Part shown: piece by piece, positions 31,406 through 40,673 of the stretch
Position numbering within the stretch: position 1 is the stretch's first letter
Layout: every line of letters begins with the position of its first letter
NCBI GenBank assembly: GCA_903929475.1
Contig: CAIYUV010000122.1
Span: 1-64,000 of the forward strand
Source: an uncultured Spartobacteria bacterium
GTDB lineage: Bacteria; Verrucomicrobiota; Verrucomicrobiia; Chthoniobacterales; Chthoniobacteraceae
Length of the DNA: 64,000 nt
Direction: 5' to 3'
Position numbers and translations under genes: made by a program
Notes under the pieces: model-generated
Seen by the model: only the letters and a program-made list of their open reading frames with translations
Database searches by the model: none
Told to the model about the DNA's origin: nothing

Positions 31406-32413
31406 CTACGCCACGTTCACCACACTTGCGCGGCCGCTTTTTTGCGTCGCGACGATCTCGTCGTGGATCCATGCGTAGGTCTTTTCGAGGCCGGCGCGCA
31501 GGCGGATGTTTGGCTCCCAGCTGAATACTTTTTGGATGAGCGTGTTGTCAGAGTTGCGACCGTTCACGCCCTTCGGTGCGTCGAGTTTGTAGCGGCGTTT
31601 CAGCTTGATGCCCGCGATGTCCTCCACCACATCCACGAGCTGGTTGATGCTTACTTTTTCCGAGCTGCCGATGTTGATCGGCTCGATGAAATCGGAGCGC
31701 GTAAGCATCTGCGTGCCGTGTAAGCAGTCGTCAATATACATGAAGCTGCGCGTCTGGTGTCCGTCGCCCCAAATCTCGATGTCGTGCTTCCCGCTCAGCT
31801 TCGCCTGGATGACTTTGCGGCACACCGCCGCCGGAGCTTTCTCGCGTCCGCCGTCGTAAGTCCCGTTCGGGCCATAGACGTTGTGATACCGCGCCACGCG
31901 CGTCGGGATTTTGAAGTCCTCGCGGAAATGCCGGCACATGCGCTCGCTGAAAAGCTTCTCCCAGCCGTAGCCATCCTCGGGCAGCGCCGGATACGCATCC
32001 GCCTCCGCAAGCGCCGTCACGTTGGGGTCCTTCTGCTTGTCGCCGTTATACACGCACGCGCTCGATGCGTAGAAAAACCGCTCCACGCCGCCCGCCTTCC
32101 GGGCCGCCATGAGCAGGTGCGTGTTGATGAGCACCGTCAACATGCACAGCCCCTTGTTCAATTCGATGAAACCCATCCCACCCATGTCCGCCGCCAGATT
32201 GTAAATCCAGTCGCAGCCCGGCACCACTTTCTCGCAAGCATCGAGCCGGCTCAGATCGAGGTGAAAATTCTCCACGTCATCGAAACGCTGATACCATTGG
32301 TCGAAAGGCTTGATGTCCACCGCGCAGATGGACTTCGCGCCCTGTCGGCGCAAATCAGCAACAAGATGACCGCCGATAAAACCACCGGCACCGCAAACGA
32401 GGACTTTGTTCAT
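31406..32413 (-). CDS. NAD-dependent sugar epimerase (GDP-mannose 3,5-epimerase-like)
   Basis: VLVCGAGGFIGGHLVADLRRQGAK; ADMGGMGFIE; YGWEKLFSE. Confidence 0.88.
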   Translation of the reverse strand: MNKVLVCGAGGFIGGHLVADLRRQGAKSICAVDIKPFDQWYQRFDDVENFHLDLSRLDACEKVVPGCDWIYNLAADMGGMGFIELNKGLCMLTVLINTHLLMAARKAGGVERFFYASSACVYNGDKQKDPNVTALAEADAYPALPEDGYGWEKLFSERMCRHFREDFKIPTRVARYHNVYGPNGTYDGGREKAPAAVCRKVIQAKLSGKHDIEIWGDGHQTRSFMYIDDCLHGTQMLTRSDFIEPINIGSSEKVSINQLVDVVEDIAGIKLKRRYKLDAPKGVNGRNSDNTLIQKVFSWEPNIRLRAGLEKTYAWIHDEIVATQKSGRASVVNVA

Positions 32414-32484
32414 AGAGTTTCTTGGAAAAAGGGGCCGCAACTCTCGTCATCCGCGCTCACACTGCAAGCGGAGAGTTCACGCCT

Positions 32485-32841
32485 TCATTTCGTAAATCTG
32501 TCAATGATCCCGAAACCGAGCGCGGCGATGAAACCGTTCACCATAGCAAATGCGCCCCACCAAACAGGAATGCCTACAATCCGTAGGGGCCATCTTTTCT
32601 CACGGAAAGAAAAGACGACTGCCGGAACCAATGTAGCCACATAAAATACCATCGCCGAAAGTAACAGCGCATGGAAACCAGCATCTTGGTATGTGGGTGG
32701 GTGGCTCGCTAATTTTGCGCGAAAGAACGCGTATGACACTGGATAGACAATGGCAACGGCAAGCGTTGGTAAAAACACTATCAACCACTGCCAGTATTTT
32801 AGGCCAAATAAACGCGGTGATGTGCTGGGAGATTCATTCAT
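32485..32841 (-). CDS. Small membrane protein
   Basis: MNESPSTSPRLFGLKYWQWLIVFLPTLAVAIVYPVSYAFF..; 3-4 TM; 4-bp overlap with the upstream gene. Confidence 0.6.
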   Translation of the reverse strand: MNESPSTSPRLFGLKYWQWLIVFLPTLAVAIVYPVSYAFFRAKLASHPPTYQDAGFHALLLSAMVFYVATLVPAVVFSFREKRWPLRIVGIPVWWGAFAMVNGFIAALGFGIIDRFTK

Positions 32842-33626
32842 GAAAGCGGATGATTCTCTTCGCCGATAGGATACTTTTTCAGGCCGGTGCGCTGGAGGAA
32901 GATTCGGAAGAGGTAGGTGGGGACGATGACGGCGTAGCGTTTCCAAAGGCGGCGCGGGTCGCTGAGGACGCGGTGGAACCATTGGAGGCCGACGCGCATC
33001 ATCCAGCGAGGGGCTTCTTTGATGCGGCCTGTGTGGAAGTCGAATGCGGCGCCGACTCCGAACATGAGGGTGGTTTCGAGCTTGGGGAGATTTTCGGCCA
33101 TGAAGCGCTCTTGTTTTGGCGTGCTGAGGCCGACCCAGATGATGTCGGTTTTTTTCTGCGCGATGTCGGCGGAAAGCGCGGCCTGCTCGGCTTCGTTGAG
33201 AGGGCGAAAGGGCGGGCAGTAGGTGCCGAGGATGCGGACGCCGGGGAAGCGGCGCTGCAATTCGTCGCGCAGCGCGTCGGCGACTCCGGGTGCTCCGCCG
33301 TAGAAATAGTGCGTGTATTTTCCGTCCTGCGTAGCGGCCATGATGCGGAGCATGAGGTCGGGGCCATAGACGCGGCTGACCCACTGGCCGAGCTGTCGGC
33401 GGCCCTGCCAGACGAGAGGCATTCCGTCGCACGTGTTGAGAAAGGCGTTGTTGAGGATCTGGCGAAAGGCCGGGTCGTTCTGTGCTTCATGCACGCCGTG
33501 GACGCCGGTGACGCAGATGTATCCTTTTTGCCGCTGTGCGCAGGCTTCGAGCGTGGCGGCTGTGGCGATGTCGAGATCCATGGCGCTCATGGCGACACCG
33601 AGGACGTTGAATTTCTGAATGTCCAT
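32838..33626 (-). CDS. WecG/TagA/CpsF-family glycosyltransferase
   Basis: VTGVHGVHEAQNDPAFRQILNNAFLNTCDGMPLVW; DIIWVGLSTPKQERFMAENLP. Confidence 0.9.
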   Translation of the reverse strand: MDIQKFNVLGVAMSAMDLDIATAATLEACAQRQKGYICVTGVHGVHEAQNDPAFRQILNNAFLNTCDGMPLVWQGRRQLGQWVSRVYGPDLMLRIMAATQDGKYTHYFYGGAPGVADALRDELQRRFPGVRILGTYCPPFRPLNEAEQAALSADIAQKKTDIIWVGLSTPKQERFMAENLPKLETTLMFGVGAAFDFHTGRIKEAPRWMMRVGLQWFHRVLSDPRRLWKRYAVIVPTYLFRIFLQRTGLKKYPIGEENHPLS

Positions 33627-33632
33627 GCAGGG

Positions 33633-34940
33633 CTAAATGTTTTCTTTGATCCACTCTATGGCGGCATCGCGCGTGGTGAGGGTGCCTTCGAGCTGGAGGT
33701 TGGCGACGGTATCGAGGATTTGCTTAAAACGCGGGCCGGGGGTGATGCCGAGTTTCATGAGGTCGTGGCCGTTAACGAGGGGCGGAGGGATGAGCGGGGC
33801 GGCGGCAAATTCTTCGCGCTTGGCGCGGATGAAATCGTAGTTGTCCAACATGCCGTGGCTGCTGGTGCAATCCACGCGGTGGAGTTCGAGTTCGTCGTCG
33901 AAACCGTCGCGCGCCATGAAGCGTTTGAGCTTGGCGACGCGCATTTCCTTCACGTCTTTGAAGACCATGTGATTGGCGACGGCGGAGACGGTGGCATCAA
34001 TTTCCGCACGGCTGAAACGAAGGCGCGTGAGGATTTCTTCGGTCATCGTCGCGCCGATCTTGTCGTGGCCGTTGAAGCGAATGCGGCCTGTGGGGTCCAC
34101 GTTGTAGGTGGCGGGTTTGCCGATGTCGTGAAGCAGGACGCTAAAGACGAGCGGCACGCTGACTCGCTCTGGCAACAGCGCGAGCATGGCGCGTGTGTGA
34201 ACGAAGACGTCGCCCTCGGGGTGAAATTGCGGCGGCTGTTCGCAGCCGCGCAGGATGAGAATTTCCGGCAGGACGTGCTGCATCAGGCCACTCTCGACGA
34301 GGAGGTCGAAGCCGCGCACGCGTGCGGGGGAGAGGAAGATTTTCACCAGCTCGTCGCGGATACGCTCGGCGCTCACGTCGTGAATGTCGCGCGCGTGTTC
34401 GAGGACGGCGGCCCATGTTTTGGGTTCGATTTCAAAGCCGAGCACTGCGGCGAAACGAACGGCACGAAGCAGGCGGAGTTTGTCTTCGCGAAAACGCGCG
34501 ACGGGATCGCCGATGGCACGGATGAGGCGGGCGGCGAGATCCACGCGGCCCGCGACGTAGTCTATGACTTCGCCAGCGATGGGATCGTAGAAGAGGCCGT
34601 TGATGGTGAAGTCGCGGCGCTCGGCATCGGTCTGCGGGTTGCTGAAGGTAACTTCCGTGGGGCGGCGACCATCCACGTATGCGCCGTCGCTGCGGAAGGT
34701 GGCGATTTGAAAGTCGTGATCATTTTCGTGGACGACGATGACGCCGAAATGCGCGCCGACCGCATAGGTGCGCGGGAAAAGCGCCTGAACTTGCTCGGGT
34801 CGTGCATCGGTCGCGATGTCGTAGTCGTGCGGCTCGTGGCCGAGGAGCATGTCGCGCACGCTGCCACCGGCATAGAGCGCGGTGTAGCCGGCCTCGCGGA
34901 GGCGGCTGACGAGCGAACGTGCGGTGGCTTCAAGTGACAT
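33633..34940 (-). CDS. CCA tRNA nucleotidyltransferase / poly(A) polymerase family with HD domain
   Basis: ALYAGGSVRDMLLGHEPHDYDIATDARPEQV; RRDFTINGLFYDP; LLHDIGKP. Confidence 0.92.
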   Translation of the reverse strand: MSLEATARSLVSRLREAGYTALYAGGSVRDMLLGHEPHDYDIATDARPEQVQALFPRTYAVGAHFGVIVVHENDHDFQIATFRSDGAYVDGRRPTEVTFSNPQTDAERRDFTINGLFYDPIAGEVIDYVAGRVDLAARLIRAIGDPVARFREDKLRLLRAVRFAAVLGFEIEPKTWAAVLEHARDIHDVSAERIRDELVKIFLSPARVRGFDLLVESGLMQHVLPEILILRGCEQPPQFHPEGDVFVHTRAMLALLPERVSVPLVFSVLLHDIGKPATYNVDPTGRIRFNGHDKIGATMTEEILTRLRFSRAEIDATVSAVANHMVFKDVKEMRVAKLKRFMARDGFDDELELHRVDCTSSHGMLDNYDFIRAKREEFAAAPLIPPPLVNGHDLMKLGITPGPRFKQILDTVANLQLEGTLTTRDAAIEWIKENI

Positions 34941-34999
34941 GGCTTGCGAAGATAGCCAAATACCCCGGTGCGTGCGCGAGTGAAATGCCGGAAAAAGAA

Positions 35000-35025
35000 G
35001 AAGGCCGGAGTTTCCTCCGGCCTTC
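35000..35025 (-). terminator. Rho-independent terminator-like hairpin
   Basis: GAAGGCCGGAG-tttc-CTCCGGCCTTC perfect 11-bp stem; followed on the minus strand by a T-rich tract (TTCTTTTT); downstream of minus-strand CDS 35058-35507. Confidence 0.7.
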
Positions 35026-35057
35026 GACTGTTTGAATTTCGCGAGCGATGAAGCGAC

Positions 35058-35507
35058 TCAGGGATTCTTTTTCTCTTCCTTCTTGTCTTCCTTCTTGTCT
35101 TCCTTCTTCTCCTCTTTTTTGTCGTCCTTCTTGTCCTTCTTTTCGGTGGCGGCAGGGCCGGAATCTGTGGAGGCGATGCCGTAGGTTTTCACAATGAGCT
35201 GGGCGTCCTTGTCTCCGCTATCGGCGATTTCAAGAAGGTCTTTCATGATTTCACCAAACTGCTTTTGCGTCTGCTCGGCTATGGCGACGTTTTGCTTGTT
35301 TTGTTCGAGCGACTTCTCGTTGTTCTCGCGCTGCTTCTTCCGTGCTTCAATTACTTCCTTGTTGTATTTGTTCTGCCACTCGAGGTTCTCGGCGGTTTGT
35401 TTTGCGCCCCCGTAGTTGAGGTAGAAAAATAGCGAAAATGCCAGGGCGATGAGTGTCAGCGGGAGGTGGATGCTGAAAAATGGGTTCTGTTCTTCTTTGG
35501 TGTCCAT
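35058..35507 (-). CDS. Hypothetical TM/coiled-coil protein with Lys/Glu/Asp-rich tail
   Basis: One TM, coiled coil, EKKDKKDDKKEEKKEDKKEDKKEEKK tail. Confidence 0.65.
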   Translation of the reverse strand: MDTKEEQNPFFSIHLPLTLIALAFSLFFYLNYGGAKQTAENLEWQNKYNKEVIEARKKQRENNEKSLEQNKQNVAIAEQTQKQFGEIMKDLLEIADSGDKDAQLIVKTYGIASTDSGPAATEKKDKKDDKKEEKKEDKKEDKKEEKKNP

Positions 35508-35519
35508 GGTAGTAAAAAT

Positions 35520-35966
35520 TTAGCGTGCTGGTGCTGGTGTGGCAGCCGGGGCTACAGCAGGTGCTGGCGCACTTGCTCCTCCTTGTTGGGCTTTGAGTTT
35601 CTCGGCCTGCTCGTCAATTTGCTTCACCTGCTCGGGTTTGAGGATAAAGCCGTCAAGCTTCTGGCGGATGAGGATTTTTTCGAGCTTTTCGTTCTTATTC
35701 TTGGCAGCGAAATAACCGATATTGGTAAGGATTTCGCGTCCTAGCTTCTGAGCGATATTGGCTCCCGTCTGGATGATCTGTTGCTGGCGATTAATATCTT
35801 GCTGTTGAATCGAGATGGCGTCATCGAGACTTTTAATCTCCTGCTGCTGCTTGAGGATATCGCCGGAGATTTGCTGATTGGAACGGCCTTTGTATAAATA
35901 AAGACCGCTAAAAGCGAGGCAGACGACTGCCATGATGGTGGATACGAAGAAGGGGATATTTTTCAT
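35520..35966 (-). CDS. Hypothetical TM/coiled-coil protein
   Basis: N-terminal TM, Gln-rich coiled coil, Ala/Pro-rich tail; operonic with 35058-35507. Confidence 0.65.
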   Translation of the reverse strand: MKNIPFFVSTIMAVVCLAFSGLYLYKGRSNQQISGDILKQQQEIKSLDDAISIQQQDINRQQQIIQTGANIAQKLGREILTNIGYFAAKNKNEKLEKILIRQKLDGFILKPEQVKQIDEQAEKLKAQQGGASAPAPAVAPAATPAPAR

Positions 35967-36032
35967 TTTGGGCGCGGAGGTATCGGCTTGGAGCAGGGCT
36001 CAGTCAAGTATTTGTAACGGAAAAATTCACCT

Positions 36033-37145
36033 CTATTTTCCGGGTTGCTGTTCGCGCATTTTCACGCCGAGGATGATTTTTTGCGCCTCGGCGCGGATGC
36101 CGGCGCGTATCTGGCGGTCAGCCTCCTGCGCGGCGGCGCTCGCCATTTCATCCACGGGCAGGACGACTGTAGTCACGGGGATGCACGACGGGATTTCGCC
36201 TGCGTGGTCTGCGAGGGCAAGGACGACAAGCTTGGAGGCGAGACCCTTGGCGTGAATGCGCGCGGCGAGGCCACAAGCGGCGGCTTCGCTGAGAGCGAAG
36301 ACGGCGGTGGGAGAAGGGGTGTGCGCAAGTAGGGAATCGAAAGCCGCGACGCCTGCGGCAAAACTGAGGTCGCCCTGAAAAATATTTTGCGCGGCGATAT
36401 TGAGGCTGAGTTCCACCGTTGCGTGGCCGATCGCGCTGTTCAATTCCGCCAGCCGTGGCTCGGGGTTGCCGAATGGCCCGCCGACGATGGCCACGTGCTT
36501 GTGCCCGCTTTTTATGAAATGTCCGAAAGCTAGGCGCGCGGCGGCGAGGTAGTCGGGCACGATGCTCGTGGTGCCCGGAAATTGCGTCTCGTGCCCGAGT
36601 ATGATGACCGGACATCCGCGCCGCTGCGCAATTCTACAAAGCGACGCGCTGGCTGTGCCGAGTGAGATGAATTTGGAACTCGTGCCGTTCTTGAGCGGCG
36701 GCGGGAGGCTGTCGTCATCGGCGGTGTATTCGCGCGCCTCGTCGTAAAAGGAGACCGTGATGTTGCGCTGCGGTGATGCGGCGATGACCGCACCGGCGAC
36801 GCGGGCGACGAAGGGATTTGCCAGACCGCCGGGCACTTTCGTGGAGACGAGCAGGCTGGTGTCGCCGACTTCGGGATACATCCGCACGACGGCGCGCAGA
36901 TCGTTCGGAACATAGTTCATCTCGCGGCAGACTTTGAAAACGCGCTCGCGTGTTTTTTCGCTCACTCGGATGCCGTAGTCGCGATCGTTGAGCAGCGAGG
37001 AAATTGCACCCTGAGAGACGCCCGCCGCCCTGGCGATGTGCGCCATGGTGATGGGCTTGGACAGACCGGCGCTGTTGCGCACGATCCGTGGGTCTGGGAC
37101 TCCGCCGCCCTGCGCGGGAAGTCCTCCCTCTGTGGGCAAATTCAT
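36033..37145 (-). CDS. LacI-family transcriptional regulator
   Basis: HTH TMAHIARAAGVSQGAISSLLNDRDYGIRVSEKTRERVFKVCREMNYVPN plus periplasmic-binding-like domain. Confidence 0.92.
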   Translation of the reverse strand: MNLPTEGGLPAQGGGVPDPRIVRNSAGLSKPITMAHIARAAGVSQGAISSLLNDRDYGIRVSEKTRERVFKVCREMNYVPNDLRAVVRMYPEVGDTSLLVSTKVPGGLANPFVARVAGAVIAASPQRNITVSFYDEAREYTADDDSLPPPLKNGTSSKFISLGTASASLCRIAQRRGCPVIILGHETQFPGTTSIVPDYLAAARLAFGHFIKSGHKHVAIVGGPFGNPEPRLAELNSAIGHATVELSLNIAAQNIFQGDLSFAAGVAAFDSLLAHTPSPTAVFALSEAAACGLAARIHAKGLASKLVVLALADHAGEIPSCIPVTTVVLPVDEMASAAAQEADRQIRAGIRAEAQKIILGVKMREQQPGK

Positions 37146-37292
37146 GACCTGCTATAAGTGCGGCTCGATGCGAAAAAACAAGAGCAAACTTGGGCTGACC
37201 GATGAAAAAGCCGTGCACCCGCATGGCACGCGGGCTTGCAGTGGGCGGCGCTCGCTGCGAGACGGAGGCGATGCGAACGGAAAATTTGTCAC

Positions 37293-39635
37293 ATGGCGTC
37301 CACTCACGCTGACTCCGTAAAGAAGCGGCGTCACGCATGGCGTCCGCGAATCATCGTCGTGCTGGCGCTGCTCGCAGGCGCGGTGTGGGCGGGTTGCACG
37401 ATCCGGCTGGAAACTGAACTGCTCGCACTGCTGCCGCCGGACTTGCCGAGCGTGCGCGGGCTCGATGGCTTTCAGCGCCAGTTCGCCAGCGACCGCGAAG
37501 TGGTGCTCGTGGCCGAGGAAAATCTGCCCGCAGCGGAACGCGAGGAGTTTTTCCGGAAACTCAAGCCCGCCCTCGCGGCTCTGCCGGGCGTCGAGTCCGT
37601 GGAAAGCACAGGCGGCGAGTGGCTGAAATCCGCACCGCAGCTCGCAGCCTGGGCCGTCTGGAATCTCCCGCCGGAGCAATTTGCAAAAGTCACCGCCTCG
37701 CTTACCGATGAACGCGTCAAACAGCGTCTCGCGGAACTCCCCTCGATCCTCGCCGGCGCCCTCGATCCCGAGGAAATGGCGAAGCGGCAGTTCGATCCCC
37801 TCGACTTGCTCGACGCACTCGGCGGAGGCGGAGACGACAGCGGCTTCCAATGGACGGGGCAGGCTGCAAAATCCCTCACGATCACATCCTCGCACCCGCT
37901 CATTGCATTCCAGGACTGCGCGAGTTTCTGCAATGCAATCCAGTCCGCCATCCAGCGCGCACTTCCCGGTGAAAAGCGGCTGCTGCTCACGGGAAGGCCC
38001 GCATTTACCGCCGAAATCTCCACACAAATGCGCAGCGACATGATCCTCATGATGGTCGTCGCGACCGTGCTCGTGAGCGCGGCGTTCTGGGCCTTCTACC
38101 GCACCGTGCGGCCGCTCGGCTGGATACTCCTCGGCCAGTTCCTCGCACTCGGCGTCGGCCTCATCACCGCGCGGCTCGGCGCAGGGTCGCTGAATGTCAT
38201 CAGCATGGGCTTCGCCTGCATTCTCCTTGGGATCAGCATGGACTACAGCATCCTCGTCTATCACCACTTTGCCTCGCCGCTTCGCGAAGATCACCACGTC
38301 TGGGAGCGCTTGAAACACGGCATCTGGTTCAGCGCCGTCACGACTGCCGCCGCGTTTCTCGTGCTCGCGTTCTCATCGCTCCCGGGCCTCCGCCAGCTCG
38401 CGATGCTTGTCGCCTCGGGCCTGGTTGCCTCCGCGTGGTTCGCCACATGGCTGCTGCCGGCAGCGTGGGCCACGCGCATTCCGAAACCGCTCCCCTTCCT
38501 CCAGCGCGCGAGCGACGCGATGGCCCGCACGATGGACCGCCGCGGACTCCTTTTGCTCGTCATCGTGATCCTCGCCGCACTCCCCGTCGGCTGGAAGCTC
38601 CTCCGCAACCCCGCCTCCCTCTACGCGCCCGAGTTGGACAACCTCCAGCCCTCCACCAGCGCCGCATTTCGCGGACAACTCATCCTCGCAAAAAACGACC
38701 CCTCCTTCCGCGACGCCATCTACCTCGTCCAGGCACCTTCCTGGGATGCCGTAAAAGACGCATCCGCCGAAATCACCAACCGTGTCGCCCCCGGGCGCAT
38801 CTCGCCGATGAACGGCTTCCTCCCCTCCCCGAAAAACCAGACCGCAAATCGCAAATTGTGGCCCGCCTCCCCGCAAACCACCGCCGCCCGCCTGCGAAAA
38901 GCCTTCGCAGACGCCGGCCTCGGCAGCGAGTGGAGCGAATCCACCATCACCTTCGCAGAAACGCTCGACCATGCCGGTTCCAGCGAAGCCTTTCACGCCG
39001 TCCAGCCACTCCTTTCCAAGCTCTTCACGGAAAAAACCGGCCAGTGCCGCGCCATCATCCGCGTCCCCGACGCCGGCGAACACCCCATCCCCGCCGCCGG
39101 CCTCGCCATCGCCGGAGCGGACGTGATGCCCGTGAGCTGGGTCGCCCTCAAAGAAGAACTCAACCGCACCTCCACCGGCGACCTCGGGCGCCTTGGCGGA
39201 TGGGCCCTCGTCGCCATCGCCGCACTCTGCGCCCTCGCCCAGCGTTCCCTGCGAATGGTGCTCTTGAATTTCGCCGCGCTCGTCATTTCCCTCCTCCTGC
39301 TCGCCGCTTTGCTTTCAATCACCGGCACACAACTCAGCGCACTCTCCCTCCTCTGCGTCCCGCTGCTCCTCGGCCTCGTCGTGGACTACAGCCTCCACGT
39401 CCTCATGGCCCTAGAACATGAACACGGCGACTTCCGCCAGCTCTACGCCCACATCGGCGCCCCCATATTACTCACCGGCCTCTCCTCGTGCATCGGCTTC
39501 GGCGCACCCATGCTCACCAGCCAGCCCGCATTGCAAAACTTCGGCCTCGTCATGGACCTCGGCATCATCGCCGCCGTCACCTCCTGCCTCTTCCTCCTCC
39601 CCGTCCTCGCCCGCATCACCGCACGGCGGAAATGA
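37293..39635 (+). CDS. MMPL/RND-superfamily exporter
   Basis: Two sets of TM helices around large loops; GFACILLGISMDYSILVYHHF; LLLGLVVDYSLHVLMALEHEHG. Confidence 0.85.
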   Translation: MASTHADSVKKRRHAWRPRIIVVLALLAGAVWAGCTIRLETELLALLPPDLPSVRGLDGFQRQFASDREVVLVAEENLPAAEREEFFRKLKPALAALPGVESVESTGGEWLKSAPQLAAWAVWNLPPEQFAKVTASLTDERVKQRLAELPSILAGALDPEEMAKRQFDPLDLLDALGGGGDDSGFQWTGQAAKSLTITSSHPLIAFQDCASFCNAIQSAIQRALPGEKRLLLTGRPAFTAEISTQMRSDMILMMVVATVLVSAAFWAFYRTVRPLGWILLGQFLALGVGLITARLGAGSLNVISMGFACILLGISMDYSILVYHHFASPLREDHHVWERLKHGIWFSAVTTAAAFLVLAFSSLPGLRQLAMLVASGLVASAWFATWLLPAAWATRIPKPLPFLQRASDAMARTMDRRGLLLLVIVILAALPVGWKLLRNPASLYAPELDNLQPSTSAAFRGQLILAKNDPSFRDAIYLVQAPSWDAVKDASAEITNRVAPGRISPMNGFLPSPKNQTANRKLWPASPQTTAARLRKAFADAGLGSEWSESTITFAETLDHAGSSEAFHAVQPLLSKLFTEKTGQCRAIIRVPDAGEHPIPAAGLAIAGADVMPVSWVALKEELNRTSTGDLGRLGGWALVAIAALCALAQRSLRMVLLNFAALVISLLLLAALLSITGTQLSALSLLCVPLLLGLVVDYSLHVLMALEHEHGDFRQLYAHIGAPILLTGLSSCIGFGAPMLTSQPALQNFGLVMDLGIIAAVTSCLFLLPVLARITARRK

Positions 39636-39791
39636 GACGCGTGTCCCTTGCGACCATAGAGCCCGTGCAGTCCAGCGGCACTCCCCAAAGACAAATGGAC
39701 TCCGTGGACACGATGGACAGGGAAACTCCCCCCTCGCTCCGTGGGCGTTTGCGCCGTCCCCGGCCCTGATTGTGGCTGGATGGGGAAATGG

Positions 39792-40673
39792 AACGCCGAA
39801 TCGGTGAAAGATTGCGGCCTACGGGTGGAAAATTGCGAGCTACGATGCCACGCTTGCGGCAAATTTGAAGAATTTTACCGGAAAACGGTGAAGTATCGCT
39901 GGAAAACCGTGGAATCTTGCTGGAAAACGTGAAAAGCGAGCGGCCTACTGGAAGTGTGGAATGGCAAAAAGTAAGTGTCTAGCACGAGATGCAACTTATT
40001 TTATGCGCAAAAGACTTTGTATTTTTTAAAAAACAGACTGCATTTTGCTCAAAATAGAATTTCTAGTTCTTAATGCATACTTTCTTTCCATAAATGCAGT
40101 ATTGCTCGTGCTAAATGCAGCGTGTCTCGGACTAGATGTAGACTAACTTTAGCTTAATGCAGAGTTTATTTATCTAAATGCAGTATTTCTTTACAGAAAT
40201 GCAGTTTGCATTTAATACAAGTAACACTGCATTTTACTCAAGTCACACTGCATTTCGCATAAGATTTCTTACATTTGCTATAAGTTTCTTTGCATTTGCT
40301 GCAATAACTCGTGCATTTTATGTGAGAAAGTCTGCATTTAGTGCTAGCAACTCTGCATTTTAAGCGAGACTTTTTAAAGTTGCCGCAAGTGACCTTAAAG
40401 TTGCCACGAATGTTCTCCGAGTTATCGCAAGTAATCTCCGAGTTGCCATGAGTGTTCTCCGGGTTGCCGCAAGTGTCCTACAAGTTGTCGTAAGCGTTCT
40501 CCGAGTGGGCGCAAATGATCTCCGAGTTGCCATGAGTGTTCTCCGGGTTGCCGCAGGTGTCCTCCAAGTTGCCGTAAGCGTTCTCCGAGTGGGCGCAAGT
40601 GATCTCCGGGTTGCCGCAGGTGTCCTCCAAGTTGCCGCAAATTATCTCCGGGTAGCCATAAGGGTCGTCTCGG
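39792..40673. repeat. Array of 42 head-to-tail, indel-free, strongly drifting 21-bp units
   Basis: Units cut every 21 bp from 39792 align without a gap (e.g. 39897 cgctggaaaaccgtggaatct; 40170 ttatctaaatgcagtatttct; 40233 tttactcaagtcacactgcat; 40464 ttgccgcaagtgtcctacaag); unit position 9 is A in 40 of 42 units by hand count. Confidence 0.92.

Noticed and set aside
32850-34937. 695-aa plus-strand ORF
   Set aside because: Antisense to WecG-like and CCA-transferase genes, both with strong motifs.
35075-35140. Microsatellite-like CTTCTTGTCTTC tract as a separate repeat element
   Set aside because: Explained by the Lys/Glu/Asp-rich tail of the overlapping CDS.
40422-40640. 72-aa minus-strand heptad ORF as a real protein
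   Set aside because: Openness follows from the 21-bp period; frame is not maintained across the rest of the array and there is no convincing start context.
39792-40673. CRISPR array
   Set aside because: No alternation of constant repeats and unique spacers, period of only 21 bp, repeats themselves drift, and no cas genes in the window.
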